A stretch of DNA of 33,101 nt from Rikenellaceae bacterium (GCA_015059865.1 SUZP01000019.1:1-33101), one strand, 5' to 3'. Positions 16,275 through 25,202 are shown, numbered from the stretch's first letter. Notes: generated from the sequence alone by a model not told the origin. Program-made: numbers and translations.

Positions 16275-17111
16275 CTATTTAAGTTTAATATTATCAATTA
16301 ATCTGATTTCGCCGGCCTGCACTGCAATACAGCCCTGCACACGCTCCGCATCGCTCCACTTCTCGATGGTCTGCATCGAGAGTGCATCCACCGCTGCGAA
16401 ATATATCACTTTCAGAAGTTCGTTCTTCTCCACCTCGGCAGTAACCCAAGCGGTCAATTCCGCAGGCGACATCTCGCCAACCTTCGCTTGTGCTGCGCTC
16501 AATACCTCGTAGATATGAGGTGCTGCGGCACGATGCGCAGGGGTGAGCAAGAGGTTGCGCGACGAACGCGCCAAGCCGTCTGTGTCACGCACGATTGGAC
16601 AGTCGATAATCTCCACCTTCAAGCCGAGCTGCTTGACCATTGCACGAATTACAGCAATCTGCTGAAAATCCTTCTCGCCGAAGTAGGCGCAAGTGGGCTC
16701 GACAATGGCAAAGAGGCGCGAAACCACCTGTGCCACACCGTTGAAGTGTCCGGGGCGTGTTGCGCCCTCCATAACCTTATCTATCTGACCGAAGTCGAAC
16801 TGTCGAGTGTCGGGTTCAGGATAAATCTCCTCGACCGAAGGGAAGAGTACAAAATCCACCCCTGCAGCTTCGAGCATCTCTGCATCGGCCTCTGGTGTGC
16901 GAGGATAATTTTTCAAGTCGTTCTTGTCATTGAACTGCGTAGGGTTTACAAACACGCTCGCCACCACCACATCGCACTCCTTGCGTGCGCGAGTAACGAG
17001 CGAGATATGACCTTCGTGCAACGCTCCCATTGTAGGAACGAAACCTATTTTTTTGGCTTGGCACGCAGCGAGTTCCTCGCGCAAAGCCTTAACCGTAGAT
17101 ACTGCTTTCAT
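16275..17111 (-). CDS. panC: Pantothenate synthetase
   Basis: A 278-residue PanC joining pantoate and beta-alanine with ATP. The PTMGALHEGH signature (HIGH-type nucleotide-binding site), FVNPTQF, YFGEKDFQQ and the late SSRNLLLTP are present in order. I start at ATG 17111 (MKAVSTVKALR), which gives the usual family length; an ATG at 17180 would add 23 residues unlike PanC and run into the promoter region. It is the first gene of panC-panD. TATATTTG at 17148-17141 is a possible -7 box. Confidence 0.96.
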   Translation of the reverse strand: MKAVSTVKALREELAACQAKKIGFVPTMGALHEGHISLVTRARKECDVVVASVFVNPTQFNDKNDLKNYPRTPEADAEMLEAAGVDFVLFPSVEEIYPEPDTRQFDFGQIDKVMEGATRPGHFNGVAQVVSRLFAIVEPTCAYFGEKDFQQIAVIRAMVKQLGLKVEIIDCPIVRDTDGLARSSRNLLLTPAHRAAAPHIYEVLSAAQAKVGEMSPAELTAWVTAEVEKNELLKVIYFAAVDALSMQTIEKWSDAERVQGCIAVQAGEIRLIDNIKLK

Positions 17112-17140
17112 ATTTTTTTGGGTATATACACTTGTGGGCG

Positions 17141-17148
17141 CAAATATA
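17141..17148 (-). promoter_or_regulatory. Candidate -7 box (TATATTTG) for panC-panD
   Basis: The minus-strand TATATTTG lies 29 bp before the panC ATG. No -33 element is seen at the expected spacing. Confidence 0.4.
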
Positions 17149-17268
17149 ATAAAATAATTAAAACGATGACACGATTTCAAATTTTATTGCAACAAAAAAA
17201 TGAAATTTAATAATGCTAACAAACACACATTCTTCCATAAAAATAGTAAACATTCATATTTTTCTCAA

Positions 17269-17276
17269 TACATTTG
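17269..17276 (+). promoter_or_regulatory. Candidate -7 box (TACATTTG), distal
   Basis: An exact TAnnTTTG match about 290 bp before the first arginine gene. A transcript from it would start near 17283 and include the repeats at 17296-17378. No -33 element is seen. Confidence 0.4.
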
Positions 17277-17295
17277 CATAGGTAAGAGCAGAAGA

Positions 17296-17378
17296 AAGGG
17301 ATAGTAAAGGCTATTAAGGGGTAGTAAAGAAGAGCGCCTACCCTTACTTGCCGTTAATTGCCGTTACTTGCCGTTACC
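17296..17378. repeat. 20-bp direct repeat and 10-bp tandem repeat in the arginine operon leader
   Basis: AAGGGATAGTAAAGG at 17296 recurs 20 bp later as AAGGGGTAGTAAAGA (17316). At 17344-17378 the unit TTACTTGCCG/TTAATTGCCG occurs three times with 10-bp period plus a partial copy. These periods differ from the 7-bp arrays elsewhere. Confidence 0.7.
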
Positions 17379-17508
17379 GGAGAACACGGAGAGTTAAAAT
17401 CATAGACAAAAAATGTATATATATTCACTTATGCAGTCAAACAATACAAATTTATACCTATATTGTAAAATAATCACCATAAATAGTACAACAATTAGGA
17501 AATTTTAC

Positions 17509-17516
17509 TACATTTG
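17509..17516 (+). promoter_or_regulatory. -7 box (TACATTTG) proximal to the arginine operon
   Basis: An exact TAnnTTTG match 47 bp before the first ATG. A start near 17523 would place the ARG-box-like dyads at 17541-17579 just downstream, a position suited to repression. Confidence 0.55.
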
Positions 17517-17540
17517 CAGGCGTTTTGAATAAATGCATAT

Positions 17541-17579
17541 TATGTAATTCAATTGAATAAATATGAATAAAAATTCAAT
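17541..17579 (+). promoter_or_regulatory. ARG-box-like double operator over the start codon
   Basis: The 18-bp site 17562-17579 contains TGAAT-AAAA-ATTCA, an exact match to the core of the ArgR box known from E. coli (TGAATwwwwATTCA). It covers the ATG of the first gene. A second, weaker 18-bp half-match (17541-17558, containing ATTCAATTGAAT) lies 3 bp upstream, the spacing typical of paired ARG boxes. ArgR binding is inferred; no argR gene is in the window. Confidence 0.55.
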
Positions 17580-18180
17580 TAACATAGTTTTTGCGCAACC
17601 AGAGCACGCTGAATATGCCGAGCAGATTTGTCAGCTTATCTACGAGTCGGCTCTGCAACGCGGCACGGGTATCGCGCGTCGTTCGCCCGAATACATATCC
17701 TCTAAAATCGAGGGCGGCAAGGCGGTAGTGGCCTTTGACGGCGACCGTCTGGTAGGTTTTAGCTATATCGAGTGTTGGGGACACGGCGACTATGTGGCGA
17801 CATCGGGTTTGATTGTAGACCCTGAATATCGTCACCTCGGCTTGGCCGGCGAGATTAAGAAGCGCACATTCGAGTTGGCGCGTATGCGTTTTCCGTTTGC
17901 AAAATTATTCTCGATTACTACATCGTTACCCGTAATGAAGTTGAATACGCGCCTCGGCTACAAGCCCGTAACATTCTCGGAGCTGACGCAAGACGACGAG
18001 TTTTGGCAGGGTTGCGAGGGGTGTTGCAACTACGACATCTTGAAGCGCAACAATCGCCGTATGTGCCTCTGTACGGGTATGCTCTACGACCCAAAGACGC
18101 CGTTGCAGAAGCAGTCGTGGTGGAGTCCATACGCGATGGCAATTAAAAACTCATTTAAGAAGATTTTTCACTTGAAATAA
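17563..18180 (+). CDS. GNAT acyltransferase heading the arginine operon
   Basis: A 205-residue GNAT-fold protein. The acyl-CoA-binding motif A is VDPEYRHLGLAGEIKKR (R90-A95 loop), preceded by the beta4 strand VATSGLIV. Its place as first gene of argG-argC-argD-argF' suggests it acylates glutamate, the step that opens the pathway; in Bacteroides-type pathways with succinylated intermediates this could be N-succinyl- rather than N-acetylglutamate synthesis. An unusual cysteine cluster, CEGCC (151-155) and CLC (168-170), lies in the C-terminal part and may bind metal or respond to redox state. The GNAT family is clear; the substrate is inferred from the neighbours. argG starts 21 bp downstream. 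Confidence 0.8.
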   Translation: MNKNSINIVFAQPEHAEYAEQICQLIYESALQRGTGIARRSPEYISSKIEGGKAVVAFDGDRLVGFSYIECWGHGDYVATSGLIVDPEYRHLGLAGEIKKRTFELARMRFPFAKLFSITTSLPVMKLNTRLGYKPVTFSELTQDDEFWQGCEGCCNYDILKRNNRRMCLCTGMLYDPKTPLQKQSWWSPYAMAIKNSFKKIFHLK

Positions 18181-18201
18181 CAAAAAACGATATATACAAC
18201 T

Positions 18202-19401
18202 ATGAGCAAAAAGGTAGTTTTAGCATTTAGCGGAGGTTTGGACACCTCATTTTGCGTTAAGTATCTCAGCGAGGAGCTTGGATACGAGGTCTATACGGCT
18301 ATTGCCAATACGGGAGGTTTCTCCGACGAGGAGTTGGCTTCGATTGAGGAGCGCGCATATCGCCTCGGTGCGAAGCAGCACGCCACACTCGACATCACCG
18401 AGGAGTACTACGAGCGCAGCATCAAGTATATGGTCTTCGGAAATGTTTTGCGTAATGGCACCTACCCTATCTCGGTATCGTCGGAGCGTATTTTCCAAGC
18501 TATGGCTATTATCCAATACGCCAAGGAGGTGGGCGCAGACTGTGTGGCTCACGGCTCGACAGGTGCAGGAAACGACCAAGTGCGTTTCGACCTGACTTTC
18601 CAGATTATGGCCCCTGAGATTGAGATTATCACCCCGACACGCGATATGATTTTGACGCGCGAGTACGAGATTAACTACCTCAAAGAGCGCGGTTATGTTG
18701 CCGACTTCACAAAGTTGGAGTACTCGATTAACAAGGGTTTGTGGGGCACAAGTATTGGTGGCAAGGAGACTCTGCACTCGGAGCAGACCTTACCTGAGCA
18801 CGCCTACCCTTCGCAGGTAACAGCCGAGGGTGAGGAGTCGTTGAAGCTCGGCTTTGTAAAGGGCGAGATTGCAACGGTAAATGGTGTGGAGTACGCGAGC
18901 AAGGTCGATGCAATTCGTGCCGTAGAGGCTATCGCATCGAAGTATGGCATCGGTCGCGATATGCACATCGGCGATACGATTATCGGCATCAAAGGTCGTG
19001 TAGGCTTCGAGGCTGCGGCACCTATCGTGATTATCGCTGCGCACAAGATGCTCGAAAAGCACACCCTCACAAAGTGGCAGCTCTATTGGAAGGAGCAGGT
19101 GGGCACTTGGTACGGTATGTTCCTCCACGAGGCGCAGTATTTGGACCCTGTGATGCGCGATATCGAGGCTATGCTCAACCACTCGCAGGAGAATGTAAAT
19201 GGCGTAGTAGAGGTTACTTTGCGACCACTCTCGTACACGCTTGTAGGCGTTGAGTCCGATTTCGACCTGATGAAGACCGACTTTGGCGAGTATGGCGAGG
19301 TTAATAAGGCGTGGAGCGCCGACGATGTGAAGGGATTTACCAAGATTATGGCAAACCCTCTCAAAATCTACTACAATAATCAGAAAAAGAATAACAAATA
19401 G
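18202..19401 (+). CDS. argG: Argininosuccinate synthase
   Basis: A 399-residue ArgG, which joins citrulline and aspartate using ATP. The ATP-pyrophosphatase P-loop AFSGGLDTS (residues 8-16) and the second signature HGSTGAGNDQVRF are intact, and the length is normal. Its stop codon overlaps the GTG start of argC by one base (TAGTG at 19399-19403), so the two are translationally coupled. Confidence 0.97.
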   Translation: MSKKVVLAFSGGLDTSFCVKYLSEELGYEVYTAIANTGGFSDEELASIEERAYRLGAKQHATLDITEEYYERSIKYMVFGNVLRNGTYPISVSSERIFQAMAIIQYAKEVGADCVAHGSTGAGNDQVRFDLTFQIMAPEIEIITPTRDMILTREYEINYLKERGYVADFTKLEYSINKGLWGTSIGGKETLHSEQTLPEHAYPSQVTAEGEESLKLGFVKGEIATVNGVEYASKVDAIRAVEAIASKYGIGRDMHIGDTIIGIKGRVGFEAAAPIVIIAAHKMLEKHTLTKWQLYWKEQVGTWYGMFLHEAQYLDPVMRDIEAMLNHSQENVNGVVEVTLRPLSYTLVGVESDFDLMKTDFGEYGEVNKAWSADDVKGFTKIMANPLKIYYNNQKKNNK

Positions 19402-20363
19402 TGGTAAAGGTTGGAATTATAGGCGGTGCAGGATATACCGCAGGCGAGCTTATTCGCCTTTTGATTAACCACCCGCAGGTGGAGATTTCGTTTATCCACT
19501 CATCGAGCAATGCCGACAACCTCGTAAGCGATGTGCACGGAGGGTTGTATGGCGAGTGCGACCTTCGCTTCTCGGCGGAGTACGACTTAAAGGCGATAGA
19601 TGTGTTGTTCCTCTGCTCGGCTCATGGGGCGAGTGCGAAGTTTATGGAGGAGAACGAGGTGCCTGCCAAGTTGAAGATTGTCGATTTGGCGCAGGACTTC
19701 CGCGATGAGCACGATGGCTTTGTCTATGGCTTGGCGGAGTGGCAGCGCGAGAAGATTTCTGCCGCCACACGCATCGCCAATCCGGGCTGTTTTGCTACCG
19801 CTATTCAGTTGGCATTGTTGCCACTTGCCAAGGCGCAACTACTATGTGATGAGGTGCATATCACAGCTATTACAGGCTCTACGGGTGCGGGCGTTAAACC
19901 ATCGGCAACAACCCACTTCTCGTGGCGCACGGACAACATCTCGACCTACAAGGCGTTCGAACATCAACACCTCTTGGAGATTGGTCGCAACCTTCGCTCG
20001 TTGCAGCCATCGTTCGACAAGCCGTTGAACTTTGTCCCTATGCGTGGCGACTTTGCTCGTGGCATTTTGGCTTCGGTATATACCGAGTGTTCGCTCTCGG
20101 CGGAGGAGGCTGTGGCGTTATACAAGGAGTACTATGCCGACTCGCGCTTCTGCTTTGTGGCGGAGAAGAATATCGACTTGAAGCAGGTGGTAAATACCAA
20201 CAAGGCGCTCATATATGTAGCAAAATATGGCTCGAAGTTGCATATTGTTTCGGCTATCGACAACCTCCTCAAAGGAGCTTCGGGACAGGCGGTCGAGAAT
20301 ATGAACCTGATTTGCGGATTTGACGAGGCAGAGGGCTTACACTTAAAACCTTCGGCATTCTAA
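19401..20363 (+). CDS. argC: N-acyl-gamma-glutamyl-phosphate reductase
   Basis: A 320-residue ArgC starting with GTG (MVKVGIIGGAGYTAGELIR). The NADP-binding GxxGxxG loop is at 8-14 and the catalytic cysteine is C130 in ANPGCFAT. It reduces N-acylglutamyl phosphate to the semialdehyde. The GTG start overlaps the argG stop; no ATG gives a better fit. Given the argF' type downstream, the natural substrate may be the succinylated form. Confidence 0.96.
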   Translation: MVKVGIIGGAGYTAGELIRLLINHPQVEISFIHSSSNADNLVSDVHGGLYGECDLRFSAEYDLKAIDVLFLCSAHGASAKFMEENEVPAKLKIVDLAQDFRDEHDGFVYGLAEWQREKISAATRIANPGCFATAIQLALLPLAKAQLLCDEVHITAITGSTGAGVKPSATTHFSWRTDNISTYKAFEHQHLLEIGRNLRSLQPSFDKPLNFVPMRGDFARGILASVYTECSLSAEEAVALYKEYYADSRFCFVAEKNIDLKQVVNTNKALIYVAKYGSKLHIVSAIDNLLKGASGQAVENMNLICGFDEAEGLHLKPSAF

Positions 20364-20376
20364 ACGGAAAACTTTT

Positions 20377-21501
20377 ATGAAATTATTTAATGTATATTCA
20401 CTCTACGATATAGAGCCTGTTTGTGGTCGTGGCAACTATGTCTATACAGCTGATGGCACGGAGTATCTCGATTTGTATGGCGGTCATGCGGTAATCTCGG
20501 TAGGACACGCCCACCCACACTATGTAGATGCGATAGTTCAACAAGTATCGCAACTTGGTTTCTACTCCAACTCGGTGGAGAACTCGTTGCAAGTGCGCTT
20601 TGCCGAGATGTTAGGCAAGGCAAGCGGCTACGAAGACTACTCGCTATTTCTCTGCAATTCGGGTGCTGAGGCGAACGAAAATGCAATAAAGCTCGCCTCG
20701 TTCCATTCGGGCAAAAAGAGAGTCTTGGCCTTTGGCAAGGCGTTCCATGGTCGCACCTCAGGCGCGGTAGCCGCTACGGACAACCCGAAGATTGTTGCTC
20801 CGTTCAACCGCACCGAGAATGTGGAGTTCGTACCTTTGAATGACATAGAGGCGGTAAAGGCAAAGCTCGCTACGGGCGATTTTTGTGCCGTACTTATCGA
20901 GGGTATTCAGGGCGTGGCAGGTATTCACTGCCCGACAGACGAATTTTTGCAGCAGTTGCGTGAGGTAACAACCGAATATGGCGTATCGCTCATTCTCGAC
21001 GAAATTCAGTCGGGTTATGGTCGCACGGGCGACTTCTTCGCACATCAGCACGCAGGTATTCGACCGGATATCATAACCTCAGCAAAGGGTATTGCAAATG
21101 GTTTTCCGATGGGTGCAGTGTTGATTGCTCCCCACTTTGAGGCAACGAAGGGTATGCTCGGCACAACATTTGGTGGCAACCATCTCGCCTGCGCAGCGGC
21201 AATTGCAGTATTGGAGATTTTCGAGCGTCAAAACCTCGTATCTAATGCTCGCGAAGTGGGTAACTATCTCCTCACCGAGCTGCGTAAATTACCGCAATTG
21301 AAGGAGGTGCGCGGTCGTGGTCTGATGATTGGAATAGAGATTGAAGGTTCAGCTTCGGAGATGCGTCTGCGTCTGTTGAAGGAGCACCATATATTTACTG
21401 GCGGCGCAGGTGCTACGACAGTTCGTCTGCTCCCTGCCCTCTCTATCACACGCAAGGAGGCAGATAAGTTCCTCGTTGCACTAAAAGCACTATTAAATTA
21501 A
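20377..21501 (+). CDS. argD: N-acylornithine aminotransferase
   Basis: A 374-residue class III PLP-dependent aminotransferase. NSGAEANENAIK (94-105) forms the phosphate-binding region. DEIQSGYGRTG supplies the aspartate that contacts the PLP ring nitrogen, and K237 in TSAKGIANG is the Schiff-base lysine. It converts N-acylglutamate semialdehyde to N-acylornithine with glutamate. It lies 13 bp after argC and 13 bp before argF'. Confidence 0.95.
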   Translation: MKLFNVYSLYDIEPVCGRGNYVYTADGTEYLDLYGGHAVISVGHAHPHYVDAIVQQVSQLGFYSNSVENSLQVRFAEMLGKASGYEDYSLFLCNSGAEANENAIKLASFHSGKKRVLAFGKAFHGRTSGAVAATDNPKIVAPFNRTENVEFVPLNDIEAVKAKLATGDFCAVLIEGIQGVAGIHCPTDEFLQQLREVTTEYGVSLILDEIQSGYGRTGDFFAHQHAGIRPDIITSAKGIANGFPMGAVLIAPHFEATKGMLGTTFGGNHLACAAAIAVLEIFERQNLVSNAREVGNYLLTELRKLPQLKEVRGRGLMIGIEIEGSASEMRLRLLKEHHIFTGGAGATTVRLLPALSITRKEADKFLVALKALLN

Positions 21502-21514
21502 CTACTCACTTGAT

Positions 21515-22471
21515 ATGAAAAAGTTTACCTGCGTAGAGGATATTGGCTATTTGAAGGAGGCGTTGCGCGAGGCTCTCGAAGTGAAGCGCGACCGCTTCGC
21601 CTACAAGCATTTGGGCGAGAATAAGACGCTGTTGATGATATTCTTCAACTCCTCGCTCCGCACTCGCCTTTCGACACAGAAGGCGGCGATGAACCTCGGT
21701 ATGAATGTAATGGTCTTGGATGTCAATCAGGGCGCTTGGAAGCTCGAAACCGAGCGCGGTGTAGTGATGGATGGCGACAAGGCAGAGCATCTGTTGGAGG
21801 CCATACCCGTTATGGGCTCCTACTGCGACATCATCGGTGTACGCTCGTTTGCGGGGTTGAAAGAGCGTAAGGAGGATTACGAGGAGCGCGTTATCGAGCA
21901 GTTTATAAAATATTCGGGGCGACCTGTATTCAGTATGGAGGCGGCAACACGCCACCCATTGCAGAGTTTCGCCGATATGATAACCATCGAGGAGCATAAG
22001 CGCACCGCACGACCAAAGGTGGTCTTGACTTGGGCACCTCACCCAAAGGCATTGCCTCAGGCAGTGGCAAACTCCTTTGCAGAGTGGGTACTCAAAAGCG
22101 ACTACGAGTTGGTTATTACCCACCCGAAGGGTTACGAGTTAGACGAGGAGTTTACGCGCGGAGCAGTTATTGAGTACGACCAGCGCAAGGCATTCGAGGG
22201 TGCAGACTTTATCTACGCGAAGAACTGGTCGGCATATTCGGGCGAAAACTACGGCAAGGTGCTTTCGGTAGACAAGGATTGGACTGTCGATGCCGAGAAG
22301 ATGGCTTTGACAAACAACGCCTACTTTATGCACTGTCTGCCCGTACGCCGCAATATGATTGTCACAGACGAGGTTATCGAGGCTCCGACAAGCCTTGTAA
22401 TCCCAGAGGCCGCCAACCGCGAAATCTCGGCACAAGTGGTCTTGAAGAGAATGCTCGAAAGCCTGCTATAA
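21515..22471 (+). CDS. argF': N-succinylornithine carbamoyltransferase (SOTCase type)
   Basis: A 318-residue knotted transcarbamylase of the AOTCase/SOTCase branch rather than ordinary ornithine carbamoyltransferase. FFNSSLRTR (43-51) binds carbamoyl phosphate, and HCLPVRRN is the C-terminal signature. From memory it is very close in length and sequence to Bacteroides fragilis argF'. The residue that sets acyl specificity, Pro90 in that enzyme and Glu92 in Xanthomonas AOTCase, is Ala90 here (codon GCA at 21782). Published swaps of that Glu to Pro, Ser or Ala moved activity to N-succinylornithine, so succinyl specificity is expected. It is the last gene of the operon. No argB is in the window. 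Confidence 0.93.
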   Translation: MKKFTCVEDIGYLKEALREALEVKRDRFAYKHLGENKTLLMIFFNSSLRTRLSTQKAAMNLGMNVMVLDVNQGAWKLETERGVVMDGDKAEHLLEAIPVMGSYCDIIGVRSFAGLKERKEDYEERVIEQFIKYSGRPVFSMEAATRHPLQSFADMITIEEHKRTARPKVVLTWAPHPKALPQAVANSFAEWVLKSDYELVITHPKGYELDEEFTRGAVIEYDQRKAFEGADFIYAKNWSAYSGENYGKVLSVDKDWTVDAEKMALTNNAYFMHCLPVRRNMIVTDEVIEAPTSLVIPEAANREISAQVVLKRMLESLL

Positions 22472-22472
22472 T

Positions 22473-22553
22473 TAGTGAGTAGTGAGTAGAGAGTAGTGAG
22501 TAGTTAAAGAGATAATTTTGAAATTTTTAATTTAGCTAATGGCTAATAGCTGA
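22473..22553. repeat. TAGTGAG array, promoter box and TGGCTAA array
   Basis: Four TAGTGAG/TAGAGAG units plus a partial (22473-22504) start right after the argF' stop. Three TAGCTAA/TGGCTAA units (22533-22553) end 11 bp before the prfC ATG. Both have a 7-bp period, and a -7-like box lies between them. Confidence 0.85.
22513..22520 (+). promoter_or_regulatory. Candidate -7 box (TAATTTTG) for prfC
   Basis: TAATTTTG fits TAnnTTTG, 44 bp before the ATG and between two heptamer arrays. There is no -33 match, because that position is inside the TAGTGAG array. Confidence 0.4.
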
Positions 22554-22564
22554 AATAGAAAAAT

Positions 22565-24148
22565 ATGACACTAAACGAAGAGATATCAAGAAGAAGAACA
22601 TTTGCAGTTATTGCCCACCCCGACGCAGGAAAAACGACTCTGACAGAGAAGTTGCTCCTCTTTGGTGGTGCTATCCATATCGCAGGTGCGGTAAAGAGCA
22701 ATAAGATTAAGAAGGGTGCCACCTCCGACTTTATGGAGATTGAGCGTCAGCGTGGTATCTCGGTGGCAACCTCGGTTATGGGTTTCGACTACAAGGGAGT
22801 TAAAATCAATATCCTCGACACCCCCGGTCACGAGGACTTTGCCGAGGATACCTACCGTACACTGACAGCCGTAGATTCGGTAATCATTGTTATCGACGGA
22901 GCAAAGGGTGTTGAGACGCAGACTCGCCGACTGATGGATGTCTGCCGTATGCGCAACACCCCCGTTATGGTCTTTATCAACAAACTCGACCGCCCTTGCA
23001 AAGACCCGTTCGACCTGCTCGATGAGGTGGAGCGTGAGTTGCAAATTCGCGTGCGACCTCTCGCCTTCCCAATTTCGAATGGACCTTCGTTCAAAGGTGT
23101 ATATAACCTCTATGAACACAACATCTCGCTCTTCACATCTGACGAGCGACAGACCGCCAACGCCTCGACCGTAGAGATTGACGATATCACTTCGCCCGAC
23201 CTCGATACCCTCATCGGCGACCGCTACGCACAGCAGCTGCGTGAGGATGTAGAGTTGATTGAGGGTGTCTACGACGAGTATGACAACGAAGCCTACCTCG
23301 CAGGTAAGCTCGCTCCCGTATTCTTCGGCTCGGCAGTAAACAACTTCGGTGTGCGCGAGTTGTTGGAGTGCTTTATCCGCATCGCACCATCACCTCGCCC
23401 TTCGACCACCGAGACTCGACAAGTCGAGCCTCAGGAGGAGAAGATGACTGGCTTTATATTTAAAATTCACGCCAATATGGACCCGAACCACCGCGACCGC
23501 ATCGCCTTTATGAAGATATGTTCGGGAGTGTTCGAGCGCAATAAAAACTACCTCCACGCTGCAAGTGGCAAGCAGATGAAATTCTCGTCGCCTACGGCAT
23601 TTATGGCGGAGAAGAAGTCCATCATCGACTTCGCCTATCCGGGCGATATTGTAGGTCTGCACGATGCAGGCAACTTCAAAATCGGCGACACCTTCACCGA
23701 GGGCGAAAAGTTGAAATTTACGGGTATTCCATCCTTCTCGCCGGAGTTGTTCCGCTATATCGAAAATGCCGACCCGATGAAGTTCAAGCAGTTGGCCAAG
23801 GGTGTAGACCAGCTGATGGATGAGGGCGTGGCGCAGCTCTTCACCTCGTCGCTCAACGGTCGCAAGATTATCGGTACGGTAGGACAGTTGCAGTTCGAGG
23901 TTATTCAGTACCGCTTGGAGCACGAGTACGGAGCGAAGTGTCGTTGGGAGCCAATCTCGATACACAAGGCGTGTTGGATAGAGAGCGACAACGCCGAGCA
24001 GTTGGCCGATTTCAAACGCCGCAAGCACGCCAATATGGCGAAGGACAAGCACGACCGCGATGTCTTCTTGGCCGACACAAGCTATGCGTTGGCACTTGCC
24101 CAAGAGAAGTTCCCTGATATAAAATTTCACTTCACATCGGAGTTTTAG
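22565..24148 (+). CDS. prfC: Peptide chain release factor 3
   Basis: A 527-residue translational GTPase that recycles release factors RF1/RF2 after termination. The G1 loop AHPDAGKTT, switch [13 protein letters not shown]3 DTPGHEDF and G4 NKLDRP are all present. The start [25 protein letters not shown] and the length distinguish RF3 from EF-G. It is preceded by a repeat-filled 93-bp gap and followed after 48 bp by gpsA. Confidence 0.97.
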   Translation: MTLNEEISRRRTFAVIAHPDAGKTTLTEKLLLFGGAIHIAGAVKSNKIKKGATSDFMEIERQRGISVATSVMGFDYKGVKINILDTPGHEDFAEDTYRTLTAVDSVIIVIDGAKGVETQTRRLMDVCRMRNTPVMVFINKLDRPCKDPFDLLDEVERELQIRVRPLAFPISNGPSFKGVYNLYEHNISLFTSDERQTANASTVEIDDITSPDLDTLIGDRYAQQLREDVELIEGVYDEYDNEAYLAGKLAPVFFGSAVNNFGVRELLECFIRIAPSPRPSTTETRQVEPQEEKMTGFIFKIHANMDPNHRDRIAFMKICSGVFERNKNYLHAASGKQMKFSSPTAFMAEKKSIIDFAYPGDIVGLHDAGNFKIGDTFTEGEKLKFTGIPSFSPELFRYIENADPMKFKQLAKGVDQLMDEGVAQLFTSSLNGRKIIGTVGQLQFEVIQYRLEHEYGAKCRWEPISIHKACWIESDNAEQLADFKRRKHANMAKDKHDRDVFLADTSYALALAQEKFPDIKFHFTSEF

Positions 24149-24196
24149 TTAAGCACACCAAATATAAACCAACAATAAAACCTTACCAATAGTGAT

Positions 24197-25198
24197 ATGA
24201 AGTTAGATGAAAATGCAACTTGCGCTGTTATAGGCCATGGCAGTTGGGCTACTGCCATAGTGAAGATATTGTGCGAAAATGAGCAGTCGGTAGGCTGGTA
24301 TGTTCGCAACAGTGAAGTCTTGGAGTCGTTGAGCGACAAGGGTATAAACATAAAATACCTCCGAAACATAGAGTTTGACACCTCCAAGATTGTTGTATCT
24401 GACGATATAAACCAAGTGGTTGCTGCGGCCGATATAGTTATTTTGGCCACGCCTTCTTCCTACTTGAAATTATACCTCGAACCTCTGACCGTATCGTTGA
24501 AGGATAAACTTATTATCTCTGCCATAAAAGGAATTGTTCCTGAGCAGTATCAGACCGTTACCGAGTATATACATTCACGCTACGATATCCCATTTAGCCA
24601 GCTCGGTGTAGTCACAGGTCCATCGCACGCGGAGGAGGTGTCACAAGGAAAGCTCTCCTACTTAACGGTTGTTTGTCCCGACATAGACAACGCTCGCGTT
24701 CTTGAAAATAAAATCAAGACCAAGTTTATAAACACCACCATTTCGACCGATTTATATGGTATTGAATACGCCACAGTCCTCAAAAACATCTACGCATTGG
24801 CGGTTGGTTTGGCGGTTGGTTTGGGATATGGCGATAACTTCATCGCTGTACTCACAGCTAATTGTGCAAGGGAGATGAGCACCTTCCTGCGCAAGAGCTA
24901 TCCCGATATACGAGAGACACGAGCATCGGCATATTTGGGAGATTTACTCGTCACCTGCTACTCCACACACAGCCGAAATCGCCGTTTGGGCGTACTTATA
25001 GGAAAGGGATTAACCGTAAAGAGTGCGTTAAACGAGATGACAATGATTGCTGAGGGATACTTTGCCGCAGAGACAATACACCATATAAACAAGAGATGTG
25101 GCGTAGAGATGCCTATTGCCAATATGGTATACAACATTCTCTATAATCAAGACTCTGCTCGCAAAGCTATGTCGCGCTTAACCAAAGAGCTAATCTAA
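24197..25198 (+). CDS. gpsA: NAD(P)-dependent glycerol-3-phosphate dehydrogenase
   Basis: A 333-residue GpsA, which reduces dihydroxyacetone phosphate to glycerol-3-phosphate for phospholipid synthesis. The Rossmann loop is VIGHGSWATA (residues 12-21; GAGSWGTA in many homologues). Later come SAIKGIVPEQ, VVTGPSHAEEV, the catalytic-lysine region ATVLKNIYALAVG, and the C-terminal half with DLLVTCYS and NRRLG. A double heptamer array and a strong hairpin follow the stop. Confidence 0.95.
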   Translation: MKLDENATCAVIGHGSWATAIVKILCENEQSVGWYVRNSEVLESLSDKGINIKYLRNIEFDTSKIVVSDDINQVVAAADIVILATPSSYLKLYLEPLTVSLKDKLIISAIKGIVPEQYQTVTEYIHSRYDIPFSQLGVVTGPSHAEEVSQGKLSYLTVVCPDIDNARVLENKIKTKFINTTISTDLYGIEYATVLKNIYALAVGLAVGLGYGDNFIAVLTANCAREMSTFLRKSYPDIRETRASAYLGDLLVTCYSTHSRNRRLGVLIGKGLTVKSALNEMTMIAEGYFAAETIHHINKRCGVEMPIANMVYNILYNQDSARKAMSRLTKELI

Positions 25199-25202
25199 CT
25201 AT

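Larger units (their letters stand above)
17112..17562. other. 451-bp AT-rich intergenic region between panC and the arginine operon
   Basis: No gene was recognised here. It holds a panC-side -7 box (17148-17141, minus) and two plus-strand TACATTTG boxes (17269-17276 and 17509-17516). Between them are a 20-bp repeat in two copies, a small GGGTAG/CTACCC hairpin (17319-17343) and a 10-bp tandem repeat. An ARG-box-like palindrome lies at the right end. The G-rich middle part (about 17281-17395) differs in composition from its AT-rich surroundings and could be a leader or small RNA. Confidence 0.6.

Noticed and set aside
23390..24130. 246-codon minus-strand open frame
   Set aside because: Antisense shadow of prfC with no recognisable domain.
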